This document shows positions 44,279-55,535 of a DNA stretch of 64,000 bases, one piece after another. Every line of letters starts with the position of its first letter. Positions within the stretch are counted from its first letter, which is position 1. Both the position numbers and the translations under genes were made by a program. The notes beneath the pieces are model-generated. The model was not told the origin of the DNA. It did not search any database and was given only the letters and a program-made list of their open reading frames with translations. The DNA comes from Neonectria sp. B-13 (Eukaryota; Ascomycota; Sordariomycetes; Hypocreales; Nectriaceae), in NCBI GenBank assembly GCA_002682825.1, contig NOKP01000004.1, positions 1,237,607-1,301,606 on the forward strand. Direction: 5' to 3'.

Positions 44279-45049
44279 ATGGCGCAGAAGCGACTGATGC
44301 AGGAACTGCAACCACTCCAGAAGGAGAAGTGGGTGCACATCGAGGTATGACCACGCCTGCCCTTCTCCTCTTCTCCTCTTCTCCTCTTCTCTCCCGTTCC
44401 CATTCCGTGACCGCTGCGGCTGACACATCGCCCCCTCACACAGACCGACGACACCAACTTGCTCCGGTGGAAGCTCGGCCTCTGGGTCGTCAACCCCGAC
44501 AGCGTCTGGCACGGCGCCTACCTCAAGGCCGAGATGCGTTTCCCCAGCGAATACCCCTACCAACCTCCCTCTTTCCGCTTCCTCACCAAGAGCATCTGCC
44601 ACCCCAACGTCTACACCGACGGCAACCTCTGCATCTCCATCCTCCACAAGCCCGGCGAGGACGAGGCCTCGGGCGAACTGGCCAACGAGCGCTGGAACGT
44701 CCTCCACGGTGTCGAGTCCGTCCTACGCTCTGTCCTCCTCCTTCTCGACGACCCCGAAATCAACTCCCCCGCAAATGTCGACGCTAGCGTTCTCTACCGC
44801 GACACCCGCCCTGAGTACGACCGCCGGGCGAAGAGCGTTGTCGACAAGTCTCAAAAGGACATTCCCGACGGTCTCAAGATGCCCACCTCGGCTGACCTCG
44901 CCCCCGTGCCCCAGAAGCCTGTCGATGACGATACCGACTTCTGGAACATGACGGACGAGGAGGAGGACTTTGGTGGCAGCGATAGCGATGAGGACATGGA
45001 GTATTTCGACGATGACGACGATGACGATGACGATAAGGACCGGAAATAG
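44279..45049 (+). CDS. Cdc34-type ubiquitin-conjugating enzyme E2
   Basis: Two exons, 44279-44344 and 44444-45049, give 223 residues. UBC fold with the HPN motif (ICHPNVYTDGNLCIS) and catalytic Cys about 85. The Cdc34/UBE2R signature is the acidic loop inserted after the active site (HKPGEDEASGELANERW). The C-terminus has a second Cdc34 trait, an acidic tail ending in nine consecutive Asp (EYFDDDDDDDDDKDRK), which in Cdc34 docks on the SCF cullin. Substrate class is therefore SCF-dependent degradation (cell-cycle inhibitors and others). The catalytic domain begins unusually close to the N-terminus (MAQKRLMQELQPLQKEKW). The intron holds a CTTCTCCTCTTCTCC repeat. Confidence 0.92.
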
Positions 45050-45808
45050 ACACGTTCAAACTCGCCGTGGGAGACTCCCGAGCCGGCCTTCTACAGCGTT
45101 TCCCATCAGGTTGTCTTTCATGTCTCCAGTTTGACGGCATAGCGGGTTGATATTTTCCGGGCGTTTAAAGTGATCCTGTCTTGATCATGACCACGGTCAT
45201 GGTCACCGGGGGGAAGCGGGGCATATATATGGGCGGGCAATTTCTTAGTATCCCGGGAGCATGGGTGTAATCATTGATGCATGTCTTTATTCTTTGAAAA
45301 CCAGGGGTTTTATGGTCCTTTGGTAGCCGACTCCTCTATAGAATACTCGCAATAGACGCCCAGGCATGGGCAAGGATGTCACCTTTGACCAACAACTGGA
45401 CTTGCAACGAGGCGAGAAGCATTTTATGTTTTAGCCAAAGTTATGCTCTGCTTGATCATGCATTGTGGGTGGGTTGTAATCCAGACCCTTTTGGGGTCCA
45501 GACCAACTCAAATGATGGATAACCAAACTCCATGTATGAGCTAATTCCCATAGTACGTATGCTATGTGGTGGGTCGTGAGTAAAGCAACGCTCGTCGTTC
45601 TCTAATGAATCCCGTCACCTGCCATCCTCATAGAAACCACCCCGGTTGCGCACTTGGTACGAGCAACACCCCCCCTCTTCGTTGGGATATCGGTATGTTT
45701 GCGATCTGGGCTGTTGTCGCATTCAACCACCCTACGCTCCTCAACTCTTGAGAGCTGCTGGTGTGCTTGTGATTTGTGAACCATGTCTTCTGGCTTACGC
45801 CTACGCTC
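45050..45808. other. Convergent 3' intergenic
   Basis: Between the stops of the E2 gene and the USP-like gene; no coding sequence recognised. Confidence 0.55.
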
Positions 45809-48800
45809 TCAATGTTGGTGGTCGGAAATCTCCATGTCCACCAGGTTGATCGGCTCCTTCCTATAGGATGTGGTTCTCGAGAGTGTCACAAAAGGCGACG
45901 GCCGTGCCCGCTCCTGCATCTCCGGGCTCCGGGCCTCCTCCGCGTCTGGTGACACTGTCCGGGTCCCATCGCTCTGCATACCAGTGACATGGGCGCGTCC
46001 TCGCTCGCTATCCTCTACCATCTCGGCCGTCACCGTGCTCGGCGTCATCGTGGCCGAGGTGGTCTCTGTCGAAGGCGGCAGACGGCTTGGGAACGGCGGG
46101 ACTTGCTCTGTTACTGAGTCTATGCTGACGCTCCTGGCGAAGTCGGTTACGCCCCCTGATAGGTCAGTCATTTCTGCCCCCACGCTCTCGTCCTGGTCAG
46201 CAAAAGGGTTGTCGAATCCGTTTCTATCGTCGCTTCCCAGCGAGGCGCGGTTACTGTCCATGGAATCGAGGCTGTCAGAGCGGTGTTTCCGCTTCGACGG
46301 CGAAATTGGGTCCACAAACGTTGCGCGTCTCGTTTCGCTTGTCTCTGATTTCTCCTGGTTCAGTTCCTGCCGAAAGCCCTTATTCTCTGCCTTAATGAAT
46401 CTCTCCAGTGCGCTCGTCAGTGCTGTTCGTGGGGTGTTTAGGGCCTTTTCGGTGGCATAGACTAATAAGGGTGTCTTGGCTTCCTGCCACATATCGCGGA
46501 AGACTCGCTCGATTTCGACTTTCTGGACGACTGTTAGAATGGCCTTGCAAAGCTCGGAACCGTCGCCCATACCTCCGCCTTTACCGGTTGCTCCTCGGTA
46601 GCGATGAAAGCCAGTCGCCACCACTGATCTGACGGACTGCTCGGCTCATCTGCCAATTCTATCAAGTCTGCGTCGGCCCGCTGGCAGACATACACGACAT
46701 CGCTCGAAGTCGCTACTCCTCGCAGGAGGTACTTGTTGCAAGTCATGGGATGTGGGCGGCCTGGCTTGTCCGGCACAGTCAAGAGTCTTCCCAAGAATCT
46801 CTGTCTAGCTTTGATACGCTCTAACTCATCGTTGAGACCTGTGGCATGGTTAGCTTGGCATGCCTTTGCTCGGGGGTACTAGATGGCGAAAGGCTACCTT
46901 TGACTCTCGTCTCCAGATCGGCCAGGAGTCGTTCAGAGAATTGGATAACCTCGTCTACCTTGTCTTTCCGCTGCTTTGACTTGTCGTCCATCTCGCAAGG
47001 CGCGGCTCGGTAGTCCGGATACTTCTCCGTATCGAACCCTGACTTCTCCATCGCCTGGAATCGCGCTAGGCTTTCTAGGTAGCTGCTATATCCAGCCCAC
47101 TGGTGTGCGGCCTTTCTAATGAGATCGCGCTTGTCGAAGACTGGGCTGTTCCAGTTTTCTCGCCATTGGTAGATGCGATCCCTTTCCTCCACAATCTTTG
47201 TTGCCTCTCGCTTCGTCTTGCACCAACCGACCTGTATCCGTCGTGCCTCATCTTTTCTGGTTGTCATGTACTTTTCGGGATAAAACTCTTCGGGAATTTC
47301 CACCGAGTCTTCTGGTCCGTCGCCGTTGATCTTGATAACGAAAACATCTCCCATCTCTTTGAACATGGCCATCTTGGACGATTCATGTACTTCTTTCCAT
47401 CCTAGTACATCATTCCACATGACGTGATCCAACGACTCGTACAAGGTCTTGATGGAATCGTAGTCGCTTCGCAAATGCTCCATCTCCAAAAGACCGAACT
47501 TGGCATCCTCATAGCCAAGGCTATCGCCGTGAACTTCAGTCAATGATGCGACCTGGGATAGCGGTTGAATTTTCTCGCCTTGCCTCTCCCCGAGCTGTTC
47601 ATAAAATTGCTTTTCAACGCCCAAGTTGGAGAACGGGATGAGATCGGTCAGAACACTGACAGTACCATAGCTGCGATCGGTAGAGTCCAGAAATGCCATC
47701 AAGCGGTGGATTTCCTCCTCCATGTTGGTCTTAGCTTGACCCTGTTCTCCCCCCCATTGTAGCTCTCCGGTCTGCAGTTGGGCGAGAACATGAGGTGGAA
47801 GGATTTCCTGACCCTTCCACCATTCGCTGTTGTGCCCATATGATGCCGCAGGGGATCCCGTCTCAAGCAATACATTCCGTGCCAAGGGAATCTCGTGTAG
47901 AATAGTCATGAGACCTCCTAATCGGTGATCCCCGGCTGAGCTGTTCCCTTGCACTAGAAAGGCAGGCGCACCAGGGGTTCTCTTTCTCAGTGATGGAATG
48001 GGCGCGCTGCTTAGATGCGTCTCGGAGGGGCCCACAGGGACCATAGCCCAGTTGCCCTGGTCATAGTCGTTTCGATTTGCCGGCCCAAAGTTTGGAGGAG
48101 CGGATGCTGAGGGCTCCATGATATTGGGCTCAGGCTGCGTCACGCTGACCCCTGCCTCTTGGGCTGACTCGCGAAGTGCCCGTTGCATGTCCTCGTCCTC
48201 TTGGGCTTGGTTACCTGGTAGACCTGGGGGACTTGTTAGACTGTTATGAGTGGTAGAGGGAAGCGCAATACCAGGTGCGGTTGTTGTAGTCCAGTCCACC
48301 ACCCTGCCCAATGGCGATCGGGTATTCGTCCGTGACGGGGGTCTCGAGGGCGCGCCCGGGGCGTATGCATCTGGTTGGGGAGTGACACCTTGGATAACGC
48401 TGTTGGGGTCGGGAGACTCGATGTGGAAGGCTACAAGGTTAGCTATGGCGAGACGGTAGGTTGTGTTGGACGGTACGAACATATTCCAGCATTGTTATCT
48501 GTACCGTCGCGGTCGGCCGCAAACATGGACTCATCCCAGGCGGACTGGTACTTTTGTCGGAACTGCGACAGTTGAGTAGGAATTCAACCATTAGGCTCGA
48601 CGACGGGGGTTCGTACGCTTTCGGGGTTATCGAAATACTGCATGACAACGGCCTCGACATTGCGGTTGTTGCTCTGCAAGGGTCTGTGTCAATACTCGAA
48701 CGCGTGGCGGCGGAAAGAATGATCTTTGCTGGTTGGGTGCGGGGGATAGCTCACCTTGAGAGCTTGGGTGACGAGAAAGCGATCATCGGTAGGGCTTAGA

Positions 48801-48856
48801 CTCGCAAAGTCGATGACCTGCGAGATCTCTTCCTCGGAGGGCTCCATGGATGCCAT
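45809..48856 (-). CDS. UBA/UIM protein with degenerate USP-like domain
   Basis: Six exons, complement of 48755-48856, 48617-48673, 48481-48562, 46898-48430, 46573-46838 and 45809-46522, give 917 residues with every phase matching. The N-terminus (about 1-55) is UBA-like: SEEEISQVIDFASLSPTDD then NNRNVEAVVMQYFDNPES. A ubiquitin-interacting motif follows at about 158-175 (EDEDMQRALRESAQEAGV). The central region to about 690 has the order and spacing of a USP25/28-type ubiquitin protease, including a C-terminal block DQWWRLAFIATEEQPVKAE ... TPLLVYATEKAL that resembles the end of a USP domain. However, I find neither the Cys box (GNTCYxN) nor the His box (GHYxAY). It is probably a ubiquitin-binding pseudo-deubiquitinase. 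The tail (about 700-917) is disordered and Ser-rich. UBA and UIM calls are firm; the USP relation is inference. Confidence 0.82.
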
Positions 48857-51504
48857 GGCGTCGTTGGTAAAGGGCGACGGCTAGGGGACCATGAATGATG
48901 TTGTTACAGGTGAAGCTGGTGATGGGGCCTCTCTGGGTTGCACCGAACTAGCTCCGGCGAGAGGGCCCGCCACGGCGCGGACGGAGGAGGTGGCTGGTGA
49001 ATGAGAAGGACGGGATGTTGGGCCAAGCAAGAGCATGAAAGAGGATCCAGAATCGATGCACCAAGGATATGTCCGACGGAATGCGACAATGATAGTCCGT
49101 GTCTCCTACGAGCGGTGGTGTTGCGAATGGAGCTTGGGAGGTGGGTTGAGACTTGAGGGTGATGATGCAGTGTCAAAGGCGGACGGGCCGTGCTCGATGG
49201 ATGGTGCTGGTCAAGGTAGGTGCTAGCTACAAAACGTTAGCGTGACCCGATAAGATAAACTAAGCAGAATATGGGCGGCGTTTTACACGTGCACGTCGAC
49301 TCGTCAGACCCGAGATGTCAAAGTTGGCTGACGCTAGACGAGAGATGAGTGATGAGAGTGATGAGAAAGGGAAAGTGCTAAGAAATGGGAGTCTCATATA
49401 CTTCTATGGCATGAGTGCCAAACAATATCTGTCAACATAATTGCATGGCTATGTGGTCTTTGTTCGCTATTGGAATTGATCGTTTGTTCATGTAGCTTGC
49501 ACGAGGAGTCCATCACGGAAACCTAAGTAGACACTGTTAACGAGCTTCGTTTGTAAGTCATCGGTGCCCCCAAGCGACTAAAAACGGGTTGGTACGGTAT
49601 CTCTTGATGTCGTTGCACCACGGGAAGCCTCTGAGCCGTGTCGGCTGGTGGTGCAGAACGGAGAGGACCGGATGCGCTTGTGATTCGCACCTAGTCCCTG
49701 GACGAGTGATGATCTTTTGAAACCGTGACTTCCTTCGAATTTCTACTTGCCCATATAGACCTAACTAACACCATCGCGAAGTTGAGTAGAAATTTGACTG
49801 AATGTTTAATAAAAATGCGTTGAATGCAACAACACCTCTGTGTATGGGTTTTGTTGATAATTGTTGTTCCAGCGCTCTGCCGACAAGACGCCTCGTACTT
49901 CGGGATATCAATATACTGTAGGAGCCTCGAGAGTCACAATAGGTAGTTCATGTCTTGTGTTTGTGTTTGTCGATTTGACTATCGTTTCATTTCCACGCAT
50001 TCTCAACAGTGGTAGGACTGCACGAAGGATTCCCGCTAGGCCTCTTCTCCGCCATGAAGATAATGATCAAATCACAACATGCATCATGAAGTATTGGGAA
50101 CAAAGTCGAATTCCATCAAAGGAGTGCTGGGAACATAGTCTATTCGATTGCGATTATTCAAGACCACAGGTTGTGGTGTGACCATGGGTCAGTCAAGTGC
50201 TGGGATTCGTTGACGTGGAAGGTTCTAGAAGGTTCGACGATAAGTCACCAAGTACTTCCTTCTGGAAGTTGCCAATTGCCAGTTGCGGGCACGGAGCGGG
50301 GCCCGGTTGAATTCGAGGGTACTGTGCATGCATTGCTTCTTGTACAGGTCATACTTGCATCTCCTAAAGCCAGACTGCATGCGTCTCACCTTGCCTTGCC
50401 TTGCCTTTCCAGTCGTCTATGTCAAGTGTTTGTTATCCAGGACTCCAGCATGCTATCTTGTAGCAGCTCATTAATACCGAAGACCACAAGATGAGACGGG
50501 CGCTTGGGCTTGCGGAGACACAGACTAGACTAAGAGCGTGCCCCGCGTCAATACAGTGCCCGCTTCGAAGTTCGCTGCTTCGGGGCTGTCGGGCGACCCA
50601 CCCCGCCATCTCATCGTCATAGGTCGTCGGTCACAGGTCCACCAGACTGAGGTGAAGAGCCCATCATTGGATCCTTGCAGGCTGGCTCATCAGGTATCAA
50701 TAGACAGCAAGTGAACTGAAGCCCAAGGGAAAACTTGATTTTCCTCTCAGCCGCCCTCTTTCGTCCTTTGGCGTAGGTATTGTTCGTCTAGTGAGTGAGC
50801 GAACGCTCCGTCGATCGAATTGGAAGCAGTCGTTTCTCGTTGCCCAGGGCGCAGGAACACCTCCATGGAATGGACAGCCCAGCCTTGATAGCGTCAATAC
50901 GTCGATCGACGTCACCCCACCCTCACTGTCAACGTGAACCTTGCGTTTGCTTGTTCCCGTCCATCCCCTTTGGCTGTGAGCTACGGCTACGGCCAGGGCT
51001 CGCCGGAAGCTTCCACAAGGTCCCATGCCCCAGTATTTTGCAATCCCCAGCGCCCAGCCAGCCACCCAGCCCGCGGCTTCCAGCGAGTCGCATCCTCTCC
51101 ACGCCCTGTAGAGTAATCTTGCAGAGCATTCCATGTCTCCATCTTGCCCTGTGAGCTGAGCGGCACGTCACTGGACTCGCTCCATGCGGGATCCATATCA
51201 CGCACCTTCGCTCCATCCAACTTCTGTAAACCACAACCATCTTTCTCCTCTTCTCTTCCTCTTTTCCTTACTTCCTTTCTTCCTCTCTATCATCTCCCAC
51301 TGCATCGCATTTCAACAACGAAAACAGACAGCCTCGGCTAGGCTATTGCTGTGGACTAGCGAAACCACACCCCGACCCGCAGCAGCATCGCTCGACTTTC
51401 TTTGTTGCAACCCACTTCCCCTCCCACCTCGTACTCTTCCGCTCTACTTCCTCCCACCTCCACACACCTTTGCTCTCCCGCGATTTCGATCTCGCCGCGC
51501 AACC
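48857..51504. other. Long divergent intergenic (2.6 kb) upstream of sis1
   Basis: No supported gene. Contains the heat-shock element at 50218-50267 (separate entry) and, from about 51240 to 51480, a C/T-rich leader before sis1. Short ORFs on both strands lack domains or splice support. Confidence 0.6.
50218..50267. promoter_or_regulatory. Heat-shock element cluster upstream of sis1
   Basis: Four perfect alternating Hsf1 pentamer cores in a row at 50218-50235: GAAggTTCtaGAAggTTC. A further dimer, TTCtgGAA, lies at 50260-50267. The main element is about 1.27 kb upstream of the sis1 ATG and about 1.36 kb from the divergent UBA/UIM gene. Assignment to sis1 is by family: Sis1-type Hsp40 genes are classic Hsf1 targets. 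Confidence 0.6.
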
Positions 51505-52932
51505 ATGGTCAAGGAGACGAAGCTCTACGATATTCTCAGCATCAAGCCTGACGCCACTCAGGATGAGATCAAGAAAGGCTACAGGTAAGCCTGCCTCTTA
51601 TTTCTTTCCCCCGCGCCGATCCGATGACATAGTGGACGTTGACGATGCGCTCCCGACTGGAAATTCGGTGTGCTCGTTATCCTCCCAATCTCCCTTTCCC
51701 TTTTGCTTTTGGCCTCCCGCTCAATTGGTTGATTTGAATTTTGTCTTCTTCCATGTCTCCTGTTACCATTATGGCGGTGTCACCTTACCTCCACACCTCC
51801 CGGCCATCATCCGAGCGACCGTAGCTAACCATTTTATCTGCACAGAAAAGCTGCCTTGAAGTTCCACCCCGACAAGAACAAGGACAACCCAGACGCCGCC
51901 GAAAAGTTCAAGGAATGCTCTCAAGCATACGAAATCCTTTCCGACCCCGAAAAGCGCAAAATCTATGATCAATATGGCCTCGAGTTTCTACTCCGCGGAG
52001 GCGGGGCCCCTCCTCCCGACGCTTCTGGCGGTAACCCCTTTGGAGGAGGAGGTATGCCTGCTGGCTTCAACTTTGAGGGCGGCGGACCTGGCGGTGCCCG
52101 AACCTTTCACTTCAGCACAGGCGGCGGAGGCCCCAACGGCTTCAGCTTCAACAACCCCGACGACATCTTCGCCGAGTTCCTACGCTCCCAGGGTGGTGGT
52201 GGCATGCATGGGGGCCAAGGGGAAGACGAAGACATGCCTAACATCTTCTCTTCTTTTACTGGTGCTCCCCGAGGCGGTCGCGGCTCGAGGATGAGATCAT
52301 CGGGCTTTGGTGCCGAGCCAAGGAATCGAGAATCGACTCCAGAGGTTTCGACGGTCGAGCGACCACTACCCCTAACGCTCGAGGAGCTGTACAACGGCGT
52401 TACGAAGAAGATGAAGATCAAGCGCAAGACATACGACGACTCGGGCAAGCGGGTACAGACCGATCAAATCCTTGAGGTGCCCATCAAGCCAGGCTTGAAG
52501 AAGGGTTCCAAAATCAAGTTCAACGGAGTCGGTGACCAGGTGGAAGGTGGTCGCCAAGACCTCCACTTCATTCTTGAAGAGGTGAGCAATCCCCACAGCC
52601 CGGGGCTTTAGTGGACAGCTAACTAACGATCCGTGTAGAAAGAGCACCCTTTGTACAAGCGCGAAGATAACGACCTCGTTCACACCATCAACTTGGAACT
52701 TAAGGAGGCTCTAACAGGATGGAAGCGAACGGTGACGACAATTGATGGCAAACAACTCAACCTGGAAAAGGCTGGGCCAACCCAACCTAACAGCGAGGAA
52801 CGGTACCCGGGTTTGGGAATGCCCATTTCCAAGAAGCCTGGACAACGTGGCGACTTTGTCATCAAGTACAATATCATCTTCCCGAAGTCACTGACCGCCG
52901 CCCAGAAGCAGAAGCTGAGGGAGATTCTGTAA
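51505..52932 (+). CDS. sis1: Type II Hsp40 co-chaperone Sis1 (DnaJ B-class)
   Basis: Three exons, 51505-51584, 51846-52581 and 52639-52932, give 369 residues. J domain (about 1-70) with the HPD motif ([12 protein letters not shown]) that stimulates Hsp70 ATPase; then a Gly/Phe-rich region (about 75-165: [20 protein letters not shown]), no zinc finger, and two C-terminal client-binding beta-sandwiches ([32 protein letters not shown]) with a terminal dimerisation helix ([13 protein letters not shown]). This is the B-class layout of yeast Sis1 and human DNAJB1. It works with Ssa-type Hsp70 in protein folding, prion/disaggregase function and translation initiation. The first intron is long for this genome (261 bp) and sits inside the J domain. 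Confidence 0.97.
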
Positions 52933-54603
52933 ATGTCTCACAACGCGCGACAACAAGGCGAGCTGGGCCGGAATCATGACGGCGAAGAGATTGCCAACGG
53001 CGAAGGTGGACTCCATTGGAATAGACGGGCCGTTTTCCGCCAGTGAGAAGAAGGAAGCAACACAACGACATTGCCACCCATGTTTGTGGCTGCATGTTTT
53101 ACCTGTCGTGGCTCGGAGCAGCTATTCGATATCTGAGCGACCCAAAGTTGGAAGAGTAATCATACGACAACAAAGGTGTTATTGGCGTTTGGGGGAAACT
53201 GAATTAAATGATGAGTGATGAGCAACGTGGAGGCTTAGCTAAAGCGAGGACCATGGAATACCGAGAAGCACAAGGACGACATAAGAGTGCATCTCCTAGT
53301 CCATGGGCCATAGGGGGTGATATTCGTGTTTATGCTTTTATTTGGGCCAAACTTGGCCTGTTTCTTGAGTTAGATACGGTAGCTAGCGCATAATACCAGG
53401 TCAAGTCTGGAAAAGAAAACGCTTGTACTCTGTAGATTTACCCACGTGAGAACTGACGACGTGGGCTGCAATGGGCCGAAGGCAATGAGCGCAAAGAGCG
53501 CCCGGCCGGTCGGTTCGAGATTCCGGACCCCCACCGATGCACCGATGCACCGATGCATGGTGACAGACCATAGCAAATGAGCACATTATTTCATAAGTGC
53601 AAATAAAAGATTAGAACCACAAAATAAGCAATTTGAAATTAGCACAAAGGAAATTTGCTTGCATCGATAGCATCGCGGAAGCGGGAGCTAAACACGTAGA
53701 TGTTCACCTCATGTTCCATGGACACCGCCCAGGGAGGGTGGCACGCCGTGGTAGGACCCCGACACTAGAAGGGAACGCTGTGCGGGCCGGTGGGAAGGAG
53801 ACGGCTTCTCCCCTAGTGACCTAGACTGGCCGCCCGAGAAACAGCGAGAGGATTAGCGGATGGCGGCCAGCGATGGCGGTGGTTGGGCCTGGGCGTGCAG
53901 CGATGACGACACTGGGCTGGACCAGGGGAACGAACTTACAGTAATTCGAGGGGACTGAGGGGTTGGGATTTGCGATTTGGAGGGGTTGATTCCTGGAGCA
54001 TTTTCCACGTTAGCCTCCAGTCCATACGATTAGCACGTGCAGACGGAGCTCACTCGGCCAGATGGGAATGTCTGCGGCGAGGAATTTATCGAGACCTAGG
54101 ATCATGCCGAATTCACCAACCACGGAATCGGTCATGCCATGATGCAGGCTGAGTGATTTCTTTTGCTTCTGCCGTCTGCTCCGAGGTTGGATGTGACGCT
54201 CCCCGCGTTTAGGGATGGCTGCTGCTGTTCAGTGAGGCCCTGTTCAACCGTCTTACATCTGTGACCGTGAATCACTGCTGCTACCGCTGTAGTAGTAGTC
54301 AACAAATCTGGCGCGCGCCTGCCTTGCATTACCTGACGTAGGTACCTACCAACCTTACTCCTTCCTCCCTCCATCCCCCCCGCACATAAGTACAACTTGG
54401 CGATTCCCACTTCCTCGACTTCCTTTCCTCTATTATTTTCCCTCTACTTCATTAACCACACAAGAACATACTGTTCCACTTCCAGCCAGTTCTGCTGTTT
54501 GTCTTGACTTGCTCGGCTTCAGCTGTCCTCCAACTCTTCCACCACCGACTCTCCATACCACAACCAAAAGCAATTCCCCTCATTACCCAACACCACCGCC
54601 AAG
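52933..54603. other. Intergenic, no gene recognised
   Basis: Includes a CACCGATG triplication at about 53528-53551 and C/T-rich leader sequence before the HAD gene. A GGTTCGAGATTCC word near 53510 resembles a tRNA T-arm, but no cloverleaf could be drawn. Confidence 0.5.
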
Positions 54604-55404
54604 ATGCCTCAGGTAAACCAGAGCTCCCCCCCATGTCTCCGCCCTGCCTACAAGCTCGTTCTAACCCATACTCAGATCACCGCCCTCCTCTTCGATTGCG
54701 ACAATACCCTCGTCCTCTCCGAGGAGCTCGCCTTCGAGGCTTGCGCCGAGCTCATCAACCAAATTTGCGTCGAGCGCAATGTCACCATCAGATTCACTGG
54801 CGAGACCCTGATCAAGGAGTTTGTCGGTCAGAACTTCCGTGGCATGCTCATCTCCCTCCAGGAGCGCTACGGCATTGAGATCACCCCGGAAGATCTTGAG
54901 AAATATGTCACCGCTGAGGAGGACGCCGTCATCGCCAAGTTGAAGGCTTCCCTCCGCCCCTGCGCCGGCGTCGATGACCAGCTCGAGAAGCTCGCAGCCT
55001 CCAACAAGTACCTCCTTGCCGTCGTCTCTTCCTCGGCCCTCCGCCGTGTCAAGGCTTCCATTGAGAAGGTTGGCCAGGACAAGTACTTCAAGGGCGATGT
55101 TGTCTTCTCGGCTGCCACCAGCCTACCCGTCCCTACCAGCAAACCTGACCCCGCCGTCTACCTCTTCGCTATGGAGAAGCTCGGCAAGAAGCCTGAGGAA
55201 TGTGTCGCCATCGAGGACAGCAAGAGTGGCACTCTGAGCGGCACCCGCGCCGGTATGAAGGTGATCGGATACGTTGGTCCTTATGCCGACGACAAGAAGG
55301 CCGAGATGGAGCAGGTCCTGAAGGATGCGGGTGCTGTCATCGTCATGCAAGACTGGTCCGAGTTCCCTGCTGCCCTCGAGAAGATTGAGTCGGGCAGCAT
55401 CTAG
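54604..55404 (+). CDS. HAD-superfamily sugar-phosphate phosphatase-like hydrolase
   Basis: Two exons, 54604-54612 (9 nt) and 54676-55404, give 245 residues starting MPQITALLFDCDNT. HAD motifs: I FDCDNTLVLSEE (nucleophile Asp and general acid Asp), II VVSSSALRR, III Lys in TSKPDPAVY, IV VAIEDSKSG. The helical cap (about 20-90) places it in subfamily IA with beta-phosphoglucomutase and related 2-deoxyglucose-6-phosphatase/glycerol-phosphatase-like enzymes. The intron is 63 bp with no stop, so an unspliced message would also be translatable with 21 extra residues before motif I; the spliced form fits the family. Substrate is unknown. Convergent with rit1, 131 bp apart. Confidence 0.9.
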   Translation: MPQVNQSSPPCLRPAYKLVLTHTQITALLFDCDNTLVLSEELAFEACAELINQICVERNVTIRFTGETLIKEFVGQNFRGMLISLQERYGIEITPEDLEKYVTAEEDAVIAKLKASLRPCAGVDDQLEKLAASNKYLLAVVSSSALRRVKASIEKVGQDKYFKGDVVFSAATSLPVPTSKPDPAVYLFAMEKLGKKPEECVAIEDSKSGTLSGTRAGMKVIGYVGPYADDKKAEMEQVLKDAGAVIVMQDWSEFPAALEKIESGSI

Positions 55405-55535
55405 ATAGACAGATAAGATGCACACTGCATTTCACAATGCCCTGTCCTCAAGAGCGGAGGCAGGGTTTGGACGTTTTATGGCGCCTCCCTGCAAGGGATA
55501 GATATAAACAAGAGGATGCAATGGAAAGCAATTCT

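Noticed and set aside
43783..44493. Minus-strand 236-codon frame over the E2 promoter
   Set aside because: Its Arg/Gly/Lys-rich product is simply the complement of the C/T-rich leader and it overlaps the real E2 exons.
50697..51134. Minus-strand 145-codon frame upstream of sis1
   Set aside because: No recognisable features; several overlapping frames of similar length on both strands indicate chance.
53490..53530. T-arm-like GGTTCGAGATTCC
   Set aside because: No 5-bp stem around the loop, and no A box or acceptor stem upstream; not a tRNA.
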